This document shows positions 16,036-23,725 of a stretch of DNA of 64,000 bases, piece by piece. Location of the stretch: NCBI GenBank assembly GCA_964496275.1, contig CAZBYL010000003.1, positions 12,027 through 76,026 on the forward strand. The letters are read 5' to 3'. Numbering within the stretch: the stretch's first letter is position 1; every line of letters starts with the position of its first letter. The translations under genes and the position numbers were made by a program. The notes under the pieces are model-generated. The model was not told the DNA's origin. It made no database searches and saw nothing but the letters and a program-made list of their open reading frames with translations. The DNA is from CAZBYL01 sp964496275. Its GTDB lineage: Bacteria > Synergistota > Synergistia > Synergistales > Synergistaceae.

Positions 16036-17256
16036 TTATATAACGTAAGTTCCGTCATTCGGATTATATTTATAATAATCCGAGAACTTTATATTGAATA
16101 TAGACTTTGCCGTATCGGTAATGCTTATTTTGTTTTTTACGAGTTCCTGCCAGAATCCGCTGTTTGAGATATCACCCTGTATTATTACACCGGTAACAAT
16201 GTCGCCTCTAACTATTATGCGTTCATACCCAAACTTACTTTCTCGTGAATAAACCTCCTCACCCTCCAAGGGGAGAGCTGTTCCGAGAGAAAGCGTTTTA
16301 AGTCCGAAGAAGTTCATGGTGTTCTTAAGTCCATACCTGTTTTCGTATGGGGTCTTGATGCCGGCCATATTCTTCGCCGCTACAGCTCCCTGTTCAACAG
16401 CGTTCGGCCATATCCCGGTTATCCCCGCGACATCACCCGCAGCCCAGACATTGGGAACATTTGTCTTCATGAAGCAGTCAACACAAACAGACTTATTGAC
16501 ATCTATTCCGCTGTCGGCAAGAAAATCCACGACAGGGCGCACGCCCGCCGCCATTACAACGAAATCACACATAAGCTCCGTTCCTCCGGCAAGTAATACC
16601 GATGTAATATTACCAAGCTCATCGCTCTTTGTACCGGAGGCTTTTTCACTTAGGTAAAATTTGCAGCCTGCCTGCTCAAACAACTTCTGGTACTCGTATG
16701 CAGCTGTGTAGTCCAATTGCAGCGGGGAAATCCTGTCTGCCATTTCTACAATGCTGCACTCTATTCCTCTTTCTGTAAGAGCGTACGCTGCATCCAGCCC
16801 GACCAGCCCGGAACCTACTATCACACACCTTGTGCTGCCCTGTATTTTTTGGGTTATTTTTTCTGCATCGTAAACATCACGCAGTCCCAAAACATTTGGC
16901 GCCGTTCTAAGATCCCCGATTGGCGGCACTATATATTGCGCTCCGCTTGCAATCAGCAACTTGTCGTAGGGTACTGTTCTTCCGTCATCAAGAATCACTT
17001 CGTTATTATCCGTGAAGACTTTTACAGCTTTATGTCCACTTATCCAGTTAATGTTGTACTTATCAAAGAAATCGGCTCCGGAGAAATTTATCTCCTCCAT
17101 CGTCTTGTGACCGCCTATAAAGTGGTGAAGCATGCATCTGGAGTGTACTTCCGTATCGGCGGACAGAATTGTAATGTCTGATGCTTTATCGAGCGTCCTG
17201 AGTGTCTTTGCGGCGCTTATTCCGGCAGCAGAGGCGCCTATAATAAGGTATTTCAT
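16036..17256 (-). CDS. FAD/NAD(P)-dependent oxidoreductase of the CODH cluster
   Basis: 406 residues. N-terminal FAD-binding Rossmann motif GASAAGISAA, central NAD motif GSGLVGLDAA, and the second FAD motif PNVWAAGDVAG, the order of the pyridine nucleotide-disulfide oxidoreductase family. No CxxxxC redox disulfide is seen, so it resembles the NirB/rubredoxin-reductase type. It overlaps cooF by 4 bases (ATGA). CooS-CooF-FNOR clusters are known, and the flavoprotein is thought to pass electrons from CooF to NAD(P)+. That is the inferred role here. Confidence 0.88.
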   Translation of the reverse strand: MKYLIIGASAAGISAAKTLRTLDKASDITILSADTEVHSRCMLHHFIGGHKTMEEINFSGADFFDKYNINWISGHKAVKVFTDNNEVILDDGRTVPYDKLLIASGAQYIVPPIGDLRTAPNVLGLRDVYDAEKITQKIQGSTRCVIVGSGLVGLDAAYALTERGIECSIVEMADRISPLQLDYTAAYEYQKLFEQAGCKFYLSEKASGTKSDELGNITSVLLAGGTELMCDFVVMAAGVRPVVDFLADSGIDVNKSVCVDCFMKTNVPNVWAAGDVAGITGIWPNAVEQGAVAAKNMAGIKTPYENRYGLKNTMNFFGLKTLSLGTALPLEGEEVYSRESKFGYERIIVRGDIVTGVIIQGDISNSGFWQELVKNKISITDTAKSIFNIKFSDYYKYNPNDGTYVI

Positions 17257-17708
17257 TGCTCCACCTCCTCAACCCATATCGCCTTCTTAGGGCAGGCTTT
17301 TACGCAGCTCGGATCTCCGCCCTTGTCAGCACAAAAATCACACTTCACAACCTTTGTACCGGTAAGACGGTCCGGCTTCGGCAGTCCGTACGGGCAATTC
17401 ATAACGCACATGAAGCAATTTCCGCACTTGGATTCGTCATACAATACATGGCCGCTTTCTTCGTCTTTTTGAAGAGCGCCGCTCATGCAGCTGCCGGCAC
17501 ACATAGGTTCCGCGCAGTGTCTGCAAAATATCGGACGGTATTTGCCGTCTTGCGTCTTGTATATGAAGTTTCGCGTCTCATTTGCGGGGTCGGTGAGATC
17601 CACAGTGTAGACATCCGACTTTCCGTCTTTGCGGTGAGCATCCATACATGCCACGGAGCAGTTCTTACATCCGTCGCATTTGTCTGCGTCAATAAGAATC
17701 CGTTTCAT
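17253..17708 (-). CDS. cooF: Four-cluster ferredoxin, CooF-type CODH electron carrier
   Basis: 151 residues of the DMSO-reductase-B/HycB ferredoxin type with four [4Fe-4S] Cys groups: CDGCKNCSVAC, CRHCAEPMCAGSC, CGNCFMCVMNC and CDFCADKGGDPSCVKAC. The spacing in each group is standard, so four clusters are expected. It lies 18 bases after cooS and overlaps the flavoprotein gene, placing it as the electron shuttle between the CO dehydrogenase and the FAD enzyme. RBS GGGGGAG upstream of ATG 17708. Confidence 0.93.
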   Translation of the reverse strand: MKRILIDADKCDGCKNCSVACMDAHRKDGKSDVYTVDLTDPANETRNFIYKTQDGKYRPIFCRHCAEPMCAGSCMSGALQKDEESGHVLYDESKCGNCFMCVMNCPYGLPKPDRLTGTKVVKCDFCADKGGDPSCVKACPKKAIWVEEVEQ

Positions 17709-17726
17709 TGTCCCGCTCCCCCTTCA

Positions 17727-19610
17727 CTATATTTTAAGCGCGGCGCGTTTTTCCATAATAATTTTTTCGAGTTTATCCGCGGCGGAAACAGCATCAGGGT
17801 CTATAACAACCTGACCTCCGGTCAAAGCCTTCATGTCTTCTGTAAGCACTTTGGTTACAAGAGCGCTCCCCGTTATAAACGGGGGCTCTCCGAGGTGCAG
17901 AGGCAATCCAAGCGCAAGCCCGAATGCACCGTCCGCAAGAGCCTGCTCCTCAAGCCACTGCGGCGCGGACAGAACCAACGGAAGCTGCGGCAAGTCTATG
18001 CCGATTGCTTCCGCAAGTTCGGTCGCCACTATCTCTAATCTTCCTATGGCAAGGCAGGGGCCAAAGTTCAATACCGGCGGTATCCCGAGTGCCTTGCAAA
18101 CTTCTTTAAGTGCGGGGCCTGCAAGTTCGGCTGCTTCCGGTGTCATAAGCCCGCAGTTTTCAAGACCGCCCGATGAGCATCCGGCGGAGAGAACAATAAT
18201 GTCTTTTTTGATAAGCTCCTTGGTGAGCTCCACTGTAAGCACGTCATGCCCGCCGAAGGTTAGGTTTGAACATCCTACAACGCCCGCGACTCCCTTTATT
18301 TTTCCGGAAACGATGAGATCAATCAAAGGCTTCCAATTACCGCCGAGGAAATTTTTCAGCGATACTTCCGAAACGCCTGTAATCGTATTTTTGTTGCCAT
18401 GCTGCGGAAGAAAATTCAGACATATTTTAGGGCGGCGATTCTCATAGGAAGTGATAATTTCGTCTATAATTGCATTGCTGTCCTCAACTCTGGTGGCAAA
18501 AACAAACGGACGGTATTCGGCATTCGCTTTTTTTGCTACGTCATCAAGGCATATCTGCTTTATCATAAGCTCATCGCATATAGGCTCAATTCCCGGAAGC
18601 GTGCAGTTAAACTCGGACAGTACCGCATCTATGGCTCCTGTTGCAAGAACTGCCTCGGACGTGTAATTGTTTCCCGCATGCCCGGTAAAAATCTCGGTGT
18701 AATGGGCGCCGCGAAGCTGTAAATCCTGCCCTACACACGTGCATCCAACAAGCCTGAACCCCTTTGCTCCGACAGCTTTTGCCTTTTCTACGACATCCGG
18801 CTCTGTAAGTCTGTCCTGTAAATATGAGAATGTGGAGTGTTGGTGTCCCGTTATCATGATGTTAATATAATCGGGATCAATTACGCCGAGCCCGACGGGA
18901 GCGGGTCTTATTTCCGGCTCGCCAAGCATAACATCGTTCAAAAGATTCGTAAGAGTAAGACCATATATGCCGGTGGATATACCGAGTTTGAGACATGTCA
19001 GCAGCATATCGACAGGGTCGGAATTCAGGTTTGTAGAACACTTGACCACACCCTTTACGATTTCCGCATTTGCGCCTCCGGGCAGGATATTCAGCTCCTG
19101 CCATTTTTTGAAGCGTGGTGCGTACGCCATCTTTTCTGTAAGTTTCATCTTTTCATATTCAGGTCTGTAGATATCATCAAGCACGGCCTGAGCAACAGCA
19201 AGAGCCTTTTCATACTTGTCGCCGCCGCTTACGCGGAAGAGGGAACACAACCTTTCAAGAGTCTCCTCACCTTTTATAACACCACGTGCCAAAGCGGTAT
19301 TTTTCAGATTTAAGGCAGTGTTTTCAACAACATGGATATAACACCCCGAACCCGACGCGACTGCACGCAGAAAATTGCGGGCGACTATAACGTCTGCTGT
19401 CGCTCCGCAAATACCCTTGAGGGAATCCGGCGTTATCCTGCATGGCCCGTTGGAACAGAGACGACAGCACACACCCTGAAGACCGAAGCCGCATTTCACA
19501 GACTGGCCTTCCACACGGTGGTGAGAAGTCTGCATGGGTAAAGAGCGTATGTAACTTTCAAGAGGTTTATCCGCACTGCTGCATGTGTTGCATCCGAAGC
19601 ACTGATTCAT
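17727..19610 (-). CDS. cooS: Anaerobic Ni-Fe carbon-monoxide dehydrogenase catalytic subunit, divergent
   Basis: 627 residues from ATG 19610 (GAGAGG upstream; a TTG at 19619 is too close to it). All metal ligands align with CooS: D-cluster C40 and C48; B-cluster C49, C52, C57, C68; C-cluster H256, C292, C336, C447, C478, C519; Lys594 is kept in EDMKALTGG. Differences from well-studied enzymes: an extra N-terminal Cys triplet C4-x2-C7-x2-C10; only one His (H93) where the HxxHxxHxxH array normally lies; and LAIGR instead of VDNSR after C519. The enzyme interconverts CO and CO2. No cooC nickel-insertion gene is nearby. No acetyl-CoA synthase subunits are present, so this is a stand-alone CODH. 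Activity in vivo is not certain. Confidence 0.92.
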   Translation of the reverse strand: MNQCFGCNTCSSADKPLESYIRSLPMQTSHHRVEGQSVKCGFGLQGVCCRLCSNGPCRITPDSLKGICGATADVIVARNFLRAVASGSGCYIHVVENTALNLKNTALARGVIKGEETLERLCSLFRVSGGDKYEKALAVAQAVLDDIYRPEYEKMKLTEKMAYAPRFKKWQELNILPGGANAEIVKGVVKCSTNLNSDPVDMLLTCLKLGISTGIYGLTLTNLLNDVMLGEPEIRPAPVGLGVIDPDYINIMITGHQHSTFSYLQDRLTEPDVVEKAKAVGAKGFRLVGCTCVGQDLQLRGAHYTEIFTGHAGNNYTSEAVLATGAIDAVLSEFNCTLPGIEPICDELMIKQICLDDVAKKANAEYRPFVFATRVEDSNAIIDEIITSYENRRPKICLNFLPQHGNKNTITGVSEVSLKNFLGGNWKPLIDLIVSGKIKGVAGVVGCSNLTFGGHDVLTVELTKELIKKDIIVLSAGCSSGGLENCGLMTPEAAELAGPALKEVCKALGIPPVLNFGPCLAIGRLEIVATELAEAIGIDLPQLPLVLSAPQWLEEQALADGAFGLALGLPLHLGEPPFITGSALVTKVLTEDMKALTGGQVVIDPDAVSAADKLEKIIMEKRAALKI

Positions 19611-19661
19611 AAGTATCAAATCCTCTCTTATTTAGATAAATTTAGTCCAGTTTTAAGTTAT

Positions 19662-19690
19662 AAAAAAACGCATAGCCAAAAAGCAATGCG
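19662..19690 (-). terminator. Terminator between rrf2 and cooS
   Basis: CGCAT...ATGCG with inner GC pairing and a T-rich loop, followed by seven T on the minus strand. The stem is short. The T run merges into a TATAAC that could serve the cooS promoter (TTGCTT, 18, TATAAC), so terminator and promoter may overlap. Confidence 0.6.
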
Positions 19691-19701
19691 CTACAACCAA
19701 G

Positions 19702-20115
19702 TTAATCTTCCTGTTCACACAGTAAATCTTTAATAAAAATATTCTTCAATTCATCATCTATAGAGCTTTGTAAATTGCAGAGATGGTCATGGACAGTACA
19801 CCGATTTCCGTGTCCATGTCTCCACGTGCACTTGTGAGTAGGCGAAACACAGGAAGATATTATCCTGTCCTCCCCCATAACGCCGAAAACATCATACAAA
19901 GAAATCTTAGCCAAGTCACCCACAAGCTGACAGCCGCCCATAACGCCTCTCTGTATCGCTAACATATTTGCTTTTTCCAACTTCTTGACAATCTTGTACG
20001 CAAAATGGCATGGAATAAACTCCGTCTCACTCATCTTTTGTACACTATGCAGCTCACCGTCGGCAAGGGCTCTGAGTACCCTTATCGCATAATCAATTTC
20101 TCTGGTTATTATCAT
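19702..20115 (-). CDS. Rrf2 family transcriptional regulator
   Basis: 137 residues: N-terminal winged helix (MIITREIDYAIRVLRALADG, a hallmark Rrf2 opening), the wing region AIQRGVMGGCQLVGDLAKISLYDVFGVMGE, and a C-terminal Cys/His-rich segment with C at SSC, KC, RC and LC plus several His (WRHGHGNRC). Rrf2 proteins of this kind often bind an Fe-S cluster and sense redox, iron or NO. It lies 91 bases upstream of cooS, so regulation of the CODH operon is likely but inferred. GGAGG lies 8 bases upstream of the ATG. Confidence 0.92.
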   Translation of the reverse strand: MIITREIDYAIRVLRALADGELHSVQKMSETEFIPCHFAYKIVKKLEKANMLAIQRGVMGGCQLVGDLAKISLYDVFGVMGEDRIISSCVSPTHKCTWRHGHGNRCTVHDHLCNLQSSIDDELKNIFIKDLLCEQED

Positions 20116-20157
20116 AACCTTGTCCTCCTCACAACGAGAGCCTACTCTTTGTGGACC

Positions 20158-20186
20158 ATTATAGTCATATATAGCCCGTTTGACCA
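20158..20186 (-). promoter_or_regulatory. Predicted promoter of rrf2
   Basis: TGGTCA, 17-base spacer, perfect TATAAT; start near 20151, leader about 36 bases. TGGTC occurs both at the -35 and just after the -10 (TATAATGGTCC), a possible operator pair for autoregulation. Confidence 0.55.
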
Positions 20187-20571
20187 GAGCAGCAAAAAAA
20201 TAAATTTAATGTTATGTAAAACGCGCAAATCAAATACAAGCATATTGCATGAATTGGAAATCATATTGAATTTGTTTACTATTTAACCATGCAATATAAA
20301 ATCAATACAATAATAAGTTTTTTACACCAAATATTGCTTTACGTCAACTCGAATTACCTGAGAATGCAGACAGAAATTCTACGTATATGTAATTTTGTCA
20401 ATGTTTCAAAACATTGTGCCGGAGTTCGCTATGGTGATTTCCATTGTCTTCAAGTATCGACGGTACTGATAAGTTTTAGATGAAAAAGCGAGGGGCGTGC
20501 TGATATGCGATACCCTGCTACTGAACGGAAAAAAAGGACGCTCCCCTTCACCACCCCAAATTGCACACAGA
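20187..20571. other. Intergenic region upstream of rrf2, no gene found
   Basis: AT-rich in its left part. A 64-residue plus-strand open frame (20289-20483) has no ribosome site and no recognisable features, so I do not call it. Around 20488-20551 GGGGCGT and ACGCTCCCC could close a long imperfect hairpin, the only structure I see; its meaning is unknown. Confidence 0.5.
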
Positions 20572-20607
20572 AATAAAAAATGGGCTCAGCCGTAATTGGC
20601 TGAACCC
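20572..20607 (-). terminator. Intrinsic terminator after tRNA-Pro
   Basis: GGGTTCAGCC pairs with GGCTGAGCCC (10 bp, one wobble), loop AATTAC, followed by ATTTTTTA on the minus strand. It lies 10 bases beyond the tRNA CCA end. Confidence 0.9.
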
Positions 20608-20617
20608 TTGTTATCAG

Positions 20618-20695
20618 TGGTCGGGGCGAGAAGAATTGAACTTCCGACCTCCTGGTCCCGAACCAGGCACGCTAACCAGACTGCGCTACGCCCCG
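20618..20695 (-). tRNA. tRNA-Pro, anticodon CGG
   Basis: 78 bases including an encoded CCA. Acceptor CGGGGCG pairs with CGCCCCG, discriminator A. Anticodon stem CCTGG/CCAGG with loop TTCGGGA, giving anticodon CGG. The T arm carries TTCAATT. It lies 37 bases downstream of tsaC on the same strand and may be cotranscribed with it. Confidence 0.96.
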
Positions 20696-20732
20696 AAAGC
20701 GTTGTGAATTATAGCATCGGAAACGGATCTCG

Positions 20733-21722
20733 TCAAATGCCGGATGCTCTTATGAGTCTGTCATAGAGAGCGAGCCCTATACCGTGTTGTGAGGGTGTTT
20801 GAGCGATGATTACGTCTGCACCGCTTTTTTCGATTGTTCTGAGTGCGCGGAAGAGTTCTTTCGCATATTCATTTTCGTCGGCGAAGATAATTTTGACAGA
20901 CGGCTCTCCGACAGGCAAAACAGTTCCTATCCACGCCCACTTAGATTTGCCAGCTTTTTGTTCAGCGTCGGCAGGGAGAGACATCTTTAGAGGTATAACA
21001 GGTGCATAGTGTCTGTACCTTGTGCCGGGCGACCTTTTGATGATGTTATTATCTTGAGGAAGCAGCACACTGTCTCCGAGCGCATCTTCTATCATTTCTT
21101 TTGATATCCCGCCGGGACGCAGCAATACGGGGCTGTCTCCCGTCATATCCAGCACTGTCGATTCAAGACCTACTCGCGTGCTTCCTCCGTCGATGATGAG
21201 GTTCACTTCGTTTCCTATGTCATCCAAAACTGTTTTTGCGTCGGTAGGGCTCGGACGTCCGCTTTTGTTGGCACTGGGCGCCGCGATGGGAACACCCGAC
21301 GCTTCTATAAGTTTGAGAGCGATACCGTTATCAGGCATGCGTACCGCCGCCGTAGAGAGACCTCCCCTTGTACGGGAAGGAACTATCGGCTTGGCCTCCA
21401 GTACAATTGAGAGAGGGCCTGGCCAGAATTTATCCATCAAGTATTTTGATCGCCAGTTTACGGATACGACGCTCTCTGCCATTTCGAGTGAAGATACATG
21501 AAGGATGAGAGGATTGTCGGAAGGACGCCCCTTTGCCAGATATATTTTCTTAACCGCATCTGCGTTAAGGGCATTTGCACCGAGTCCGTAGACTGTTTCG
21601 GTAGGAAATGCTACAAGGCCGCCGTTTCTTATTATTTCCGCGCCCTTTTTAAAGATTTCCGGCTCTATGCCGTCGTCATTTTTCAGAAGAGCCGAGAGCC
21701 GTTCTTCCATGTTTTCCGTCAT
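20733..21722 (-). CDS. tsaC: L-threonylcarbamoyladenylate synthase (Sua5 type)
   Basis: 329 residues. The YrdC domain occupies about 1-205 (GGLVAFPTETVYGLGANAL, IYLAKGRPSDNPLI, FWPGPLSIVL, PIAAPSANKSGRPSPTDA), and a C-terminal Sua5 domain follows after SPGTRYRHYAPVIPL. The long form identifies Sua5 rather than short TsaC. It makes threonylcarbamoyl-AMP for t6A37 of ANN-decoding tRNAs. It overlaps tgt by 4 bases, in a run of tRNA-related genes ending with a tRNA gene. Confidence 0.96.
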   Translation of the reverse strand: MTENMEERLSALLKNDDGIEPEIFKKGAEIIRNGGLVAFPTETVYGLGANALNADAVKKIYLAKGRPSDNPLILHVSSLEMAESVVSVNWRSKYLMDKFWPGPLSIVLEAKPIVPSRTRGGLSTAAVRMPDNGIALKLIEASGVPIAAPSANKSGRPSPTDAKTVLDDIGNEVNLIIDGGSTRVGLESTVLDMTGDSPVLLRPGGISKEMIEDALGDSVLLPQDNNIIKRSPGTRYRHYAPVIPLKMSLPADAEQKAGKSKWAWIGTVLPVGEPSVKIIFADENEYAKELFRALRTIEKSGADVIIAQTPSQHGIGLALYDRLIRASGI

Positions 21723-22840
21723 ATCAGATATTTGCCCTCCATGAAATTCTCCATGAAATTTTTGCGGAATTCAGGGAAGCGCCCGTCTATTATGGCTTCT
21801 CTTGCCTTCTTCATAAGGTTTACGAGAAAGTGGAGGTTGTGCCAACTGCAAAGCCTGGCGGCGAGTATTTCTCCGGCTGTGTAGAGGTGGCGAATATATG
21901 CTCTGGTAAAGTTTTTGCACACGTAACAGTCGCATGCGGAATCTATGGGAGAGAAGTCTCTGGCATAGGATAGATTCTTTATGTTCATCCTTCCGAAATT
22001 AGTCAGCACACAGCCGTTTCTGCCGTTTCTGGTCGGCAGTACGCAGTCAAACATGTCAATTCCCCTCGCAACCCCTTCTACAAGGTTAGTTGGAAAACCG
22101 ACACCCATAAGGTATCTCGGCTTTTCCTTGGGCATTTCCGGGCATAACGAATCAAGGATGCGGTACATGACGTCATGTTCCTCCCCCACGGATAAACCGC
22201 CTATGCCGTAGCCAGGGAAGCCGATCTCTTCAAGTCTTTGTATGCACTCTATCCTTTGTGTCTCAAACATCGAACCCTGAACTATTCCGAAAAGGGCCTG
22301 ATCTTCCCTCGTGTGAAAGGCTTTGCACCTTCCGGCCCAACGTATTGTGCGCTCCATAGCGGAGCGTGAGTATTCCTCCGTCGTAGGCCAAGTGACACAT
22401 TCATCAAAAGCCATCGCTATGTCGCTGCCGAGTTTCTGCTGTATGTCCATGGAGTCTTCAGGACGCATGAAGTGTTTGCTTCCGTTCAGATGAGAACGAA
22501 ACTCAACTCCGTCTTCCGATATTTTGCGCAAATCAGACAGGGAAAAAACTTGAAACCCGCCGCTGTCGGTGAGTATGGGATGTTTCCACCCCATAAACTT
22601 GTGCAGGCCTCCGGCTTCTTCCACAATGTCGGCACCGGGGCGCATGTAAAGGTGATATGTGTTGCCAAGTATTATCTGTGCGCCGAGCCCTTCAAGTTCC
22701 GGCGGTGTCATTGCCTTTACTGTTGCCTGAGTGCCTACAGGCATAAAGACCGGAGTTTTTATGACGCCGTGCGGAGTCGTGAGTTCCCCCGCTCTGGCTC
22801 CTGTCGTTGGGCATTGTGCTATTAGTTTATACTCGAACAT
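21719..22840 (-). CDS. tgt: tRNA-guanine transglycosylase (queuosine pathway)
   Basis: 373 residues, normal length. Seen: TPVFMPVGTQATVKAMTP, the first catalytic Asp in LTDSGGFQVFSL, GLSVGE, the nucleophile region GIDMFDCVLPTRNGRNG, and the zinc site CDCYVCKNFTRAYIRHL. It exchanges G34 for preQ1 in GUN-anticodon tRNAs. It overlaps tatD by 14 and tsaC by 4 bases. Confidence 0.97.
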   Translation of the reverse strand: MFEYKLIAQCPTTGARAGELTTPHGVIKTPVFMPVGTQATVKAMTPPELEGLGAQIILGNTYHLYMRPGADIVEEAGGLHKFMGWKHPILTDSGGFQVFSLSDLRKISEDGVEFRSHLNGSKHFMRPEDSMDIQQKLGSDIAMAFDECVTWPTTEEYSRSAMERTIRWAGRCKAFHTREDQALFGIVQGSMFETQRIECIQRLEEIGFPGYGIGGLSVGEEHDVMYRILDSLCPEMPKEKPRYLMGVGFPTNLVEGVARGIDMFDCVLPTRNGRNGCVLTNFGRMNIKNLSYARDFSPIDSACDCYVCKNFTRAYIRHLYTAGEILAARLCSWHNLHFLVNLMKKAREAIIDGRFPEFRKNFMENFMEGKYLI

Positions 22841-23648
22841 TGGCTGCCTCCCATTTGAAAACAGTGCGTACGTTATTAAAGACTTGAGCGGAGAACTCTT
22901 CCGTTGTGATGCCTTTGAGCATAGATATCATCTCATAAACTGACTTTACATGGCAAGGCTCGTTAGGTTTTCCTCTGTAGCCTTGAGGCGCCAGGTATGG
23001 AGAGTCCGTCTCGCAGAGTATTCTGTCTGATGGCACATACATTGCTATCTCCCGCAGTTCCTGATTTTTTGGAAATGTAATAGGGCCGGCGAAGGATATG
23101 TAAAATCCCATATCAAGCGCGGCTTTTGCATGTTTTTTTTCTCCCGAGAAGCAGTGAACGACTCCGCCAATTTTGTCTGCGTTTGCCTCTTTTAGTATTG
23201 CAAGCGTCTCCGAGTTGGCGTCTCCTTCGAATTTCATGGCTGCGTCTCTTATGTGCAGTACTATAGGCTTGCATATATTTCCGGCAAGCTCTATTTGCTC
23301 CGAGAATATTTTTCTTTGTATATCGCGCGGCGAATTATCGTAAAAATAGTCCAAACCTATTTCTCCTATTGCGAGAACATTGTCAGAGGACGCAATTTCC
23401 TTCAGCTCTGAAATGTAGGATGACGCAGTTTTTTCCGCTTCATGCGGGTGTACACCCGCGATGGCCTTAATTTCCGGCATAGGCTTGTGCGCGGAAACGA
23501 AGTTAAGGGCTTCTATGCTTGACTCTATGTCCGCTGACGCGAATATCATGCCTTTTACATCATTGGCAAGCGCATTCTCGAACACTTTTTCCAGTCCGTC
23601 CGGGTAATACTCTTTGTTTATGTGACAGTGAGTGTCTATAAGAAACAT
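22827..23648 (-). CDS. tatD: TatD family metal-dependent hydrolase
   Basis: 273 residues, TIM-barrel amidohydrolase fold. Metal ligands are visible in DTHCHIN, GEIGLDYFYD, PIVLHIRDA, GVVHCFSGE and CETDSPYLAPQGYRGKPNEP, all standard for TatD/YcfH/YabD. Members are 3'-5' DNases or RNases of uncertain role. Although metG precedes it in the same direction, a strong terminator lies directly before its GAGGAG site, so it may need its own promoter or readthrough. Confidence 0.95.
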   Translation of the reverse strand: MFLIDTHCHINKEYYPDGLEKVFENALANDVKGMIFASADIESSIEALNFVSAHKPMPEIKAIAGVHPHEAEKTASSYISELKEIASSDNVLAIGEIGLDYFYDNSPRDIQRKIFSEQIELAGNICKPIVLHIRDAAMKFEGDANSETLAILKEANADKIGGVVHCFSGEKKHAKAALDMGFYISFAGPITFPKNQELREIAMYVPSDRILCETDSPYLAPQGYRGKPNEPCHVKSVYEMISMLKGITTEEFSAQVFNNVRTVFKWEAANVRV

Positions 23649-23662
23649 CGTTATATCTCCTC

Positions 23663-23687
23663 AAAAAAGGGCGGGCAAAGCCCGCCC
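23663..23687 (-). terminator. Intrinsic terminator after metG
   Basis: GGGCGGGC, loop TTT, GCCCGCCC, then six T on the minus strand: a perfect 8-bp GC stem. Only about 3 bases separate the T run from the tatD ribosome site region. Confidence 0.92.
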
Positions 23688-23725
23688 TTGCAATAAGATG
23701 CTATATGTATTTGCAGCGGCTTTTA

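Noticed and set aside
17256..18447. Long plus-strand frames (260 and 204 codons) opposite cooF and cooS
   Set aside because: They lie antisense to genes with complete Cys motifs and show no family features.
20480..20560. Possible structured RNA downstream of tRNA-Pro
   Set aside because: Only an imperfect long-range pairing of GGGGCGT with ACGCTCCCC; no match to 6S, SRP or RNase P RNA features.
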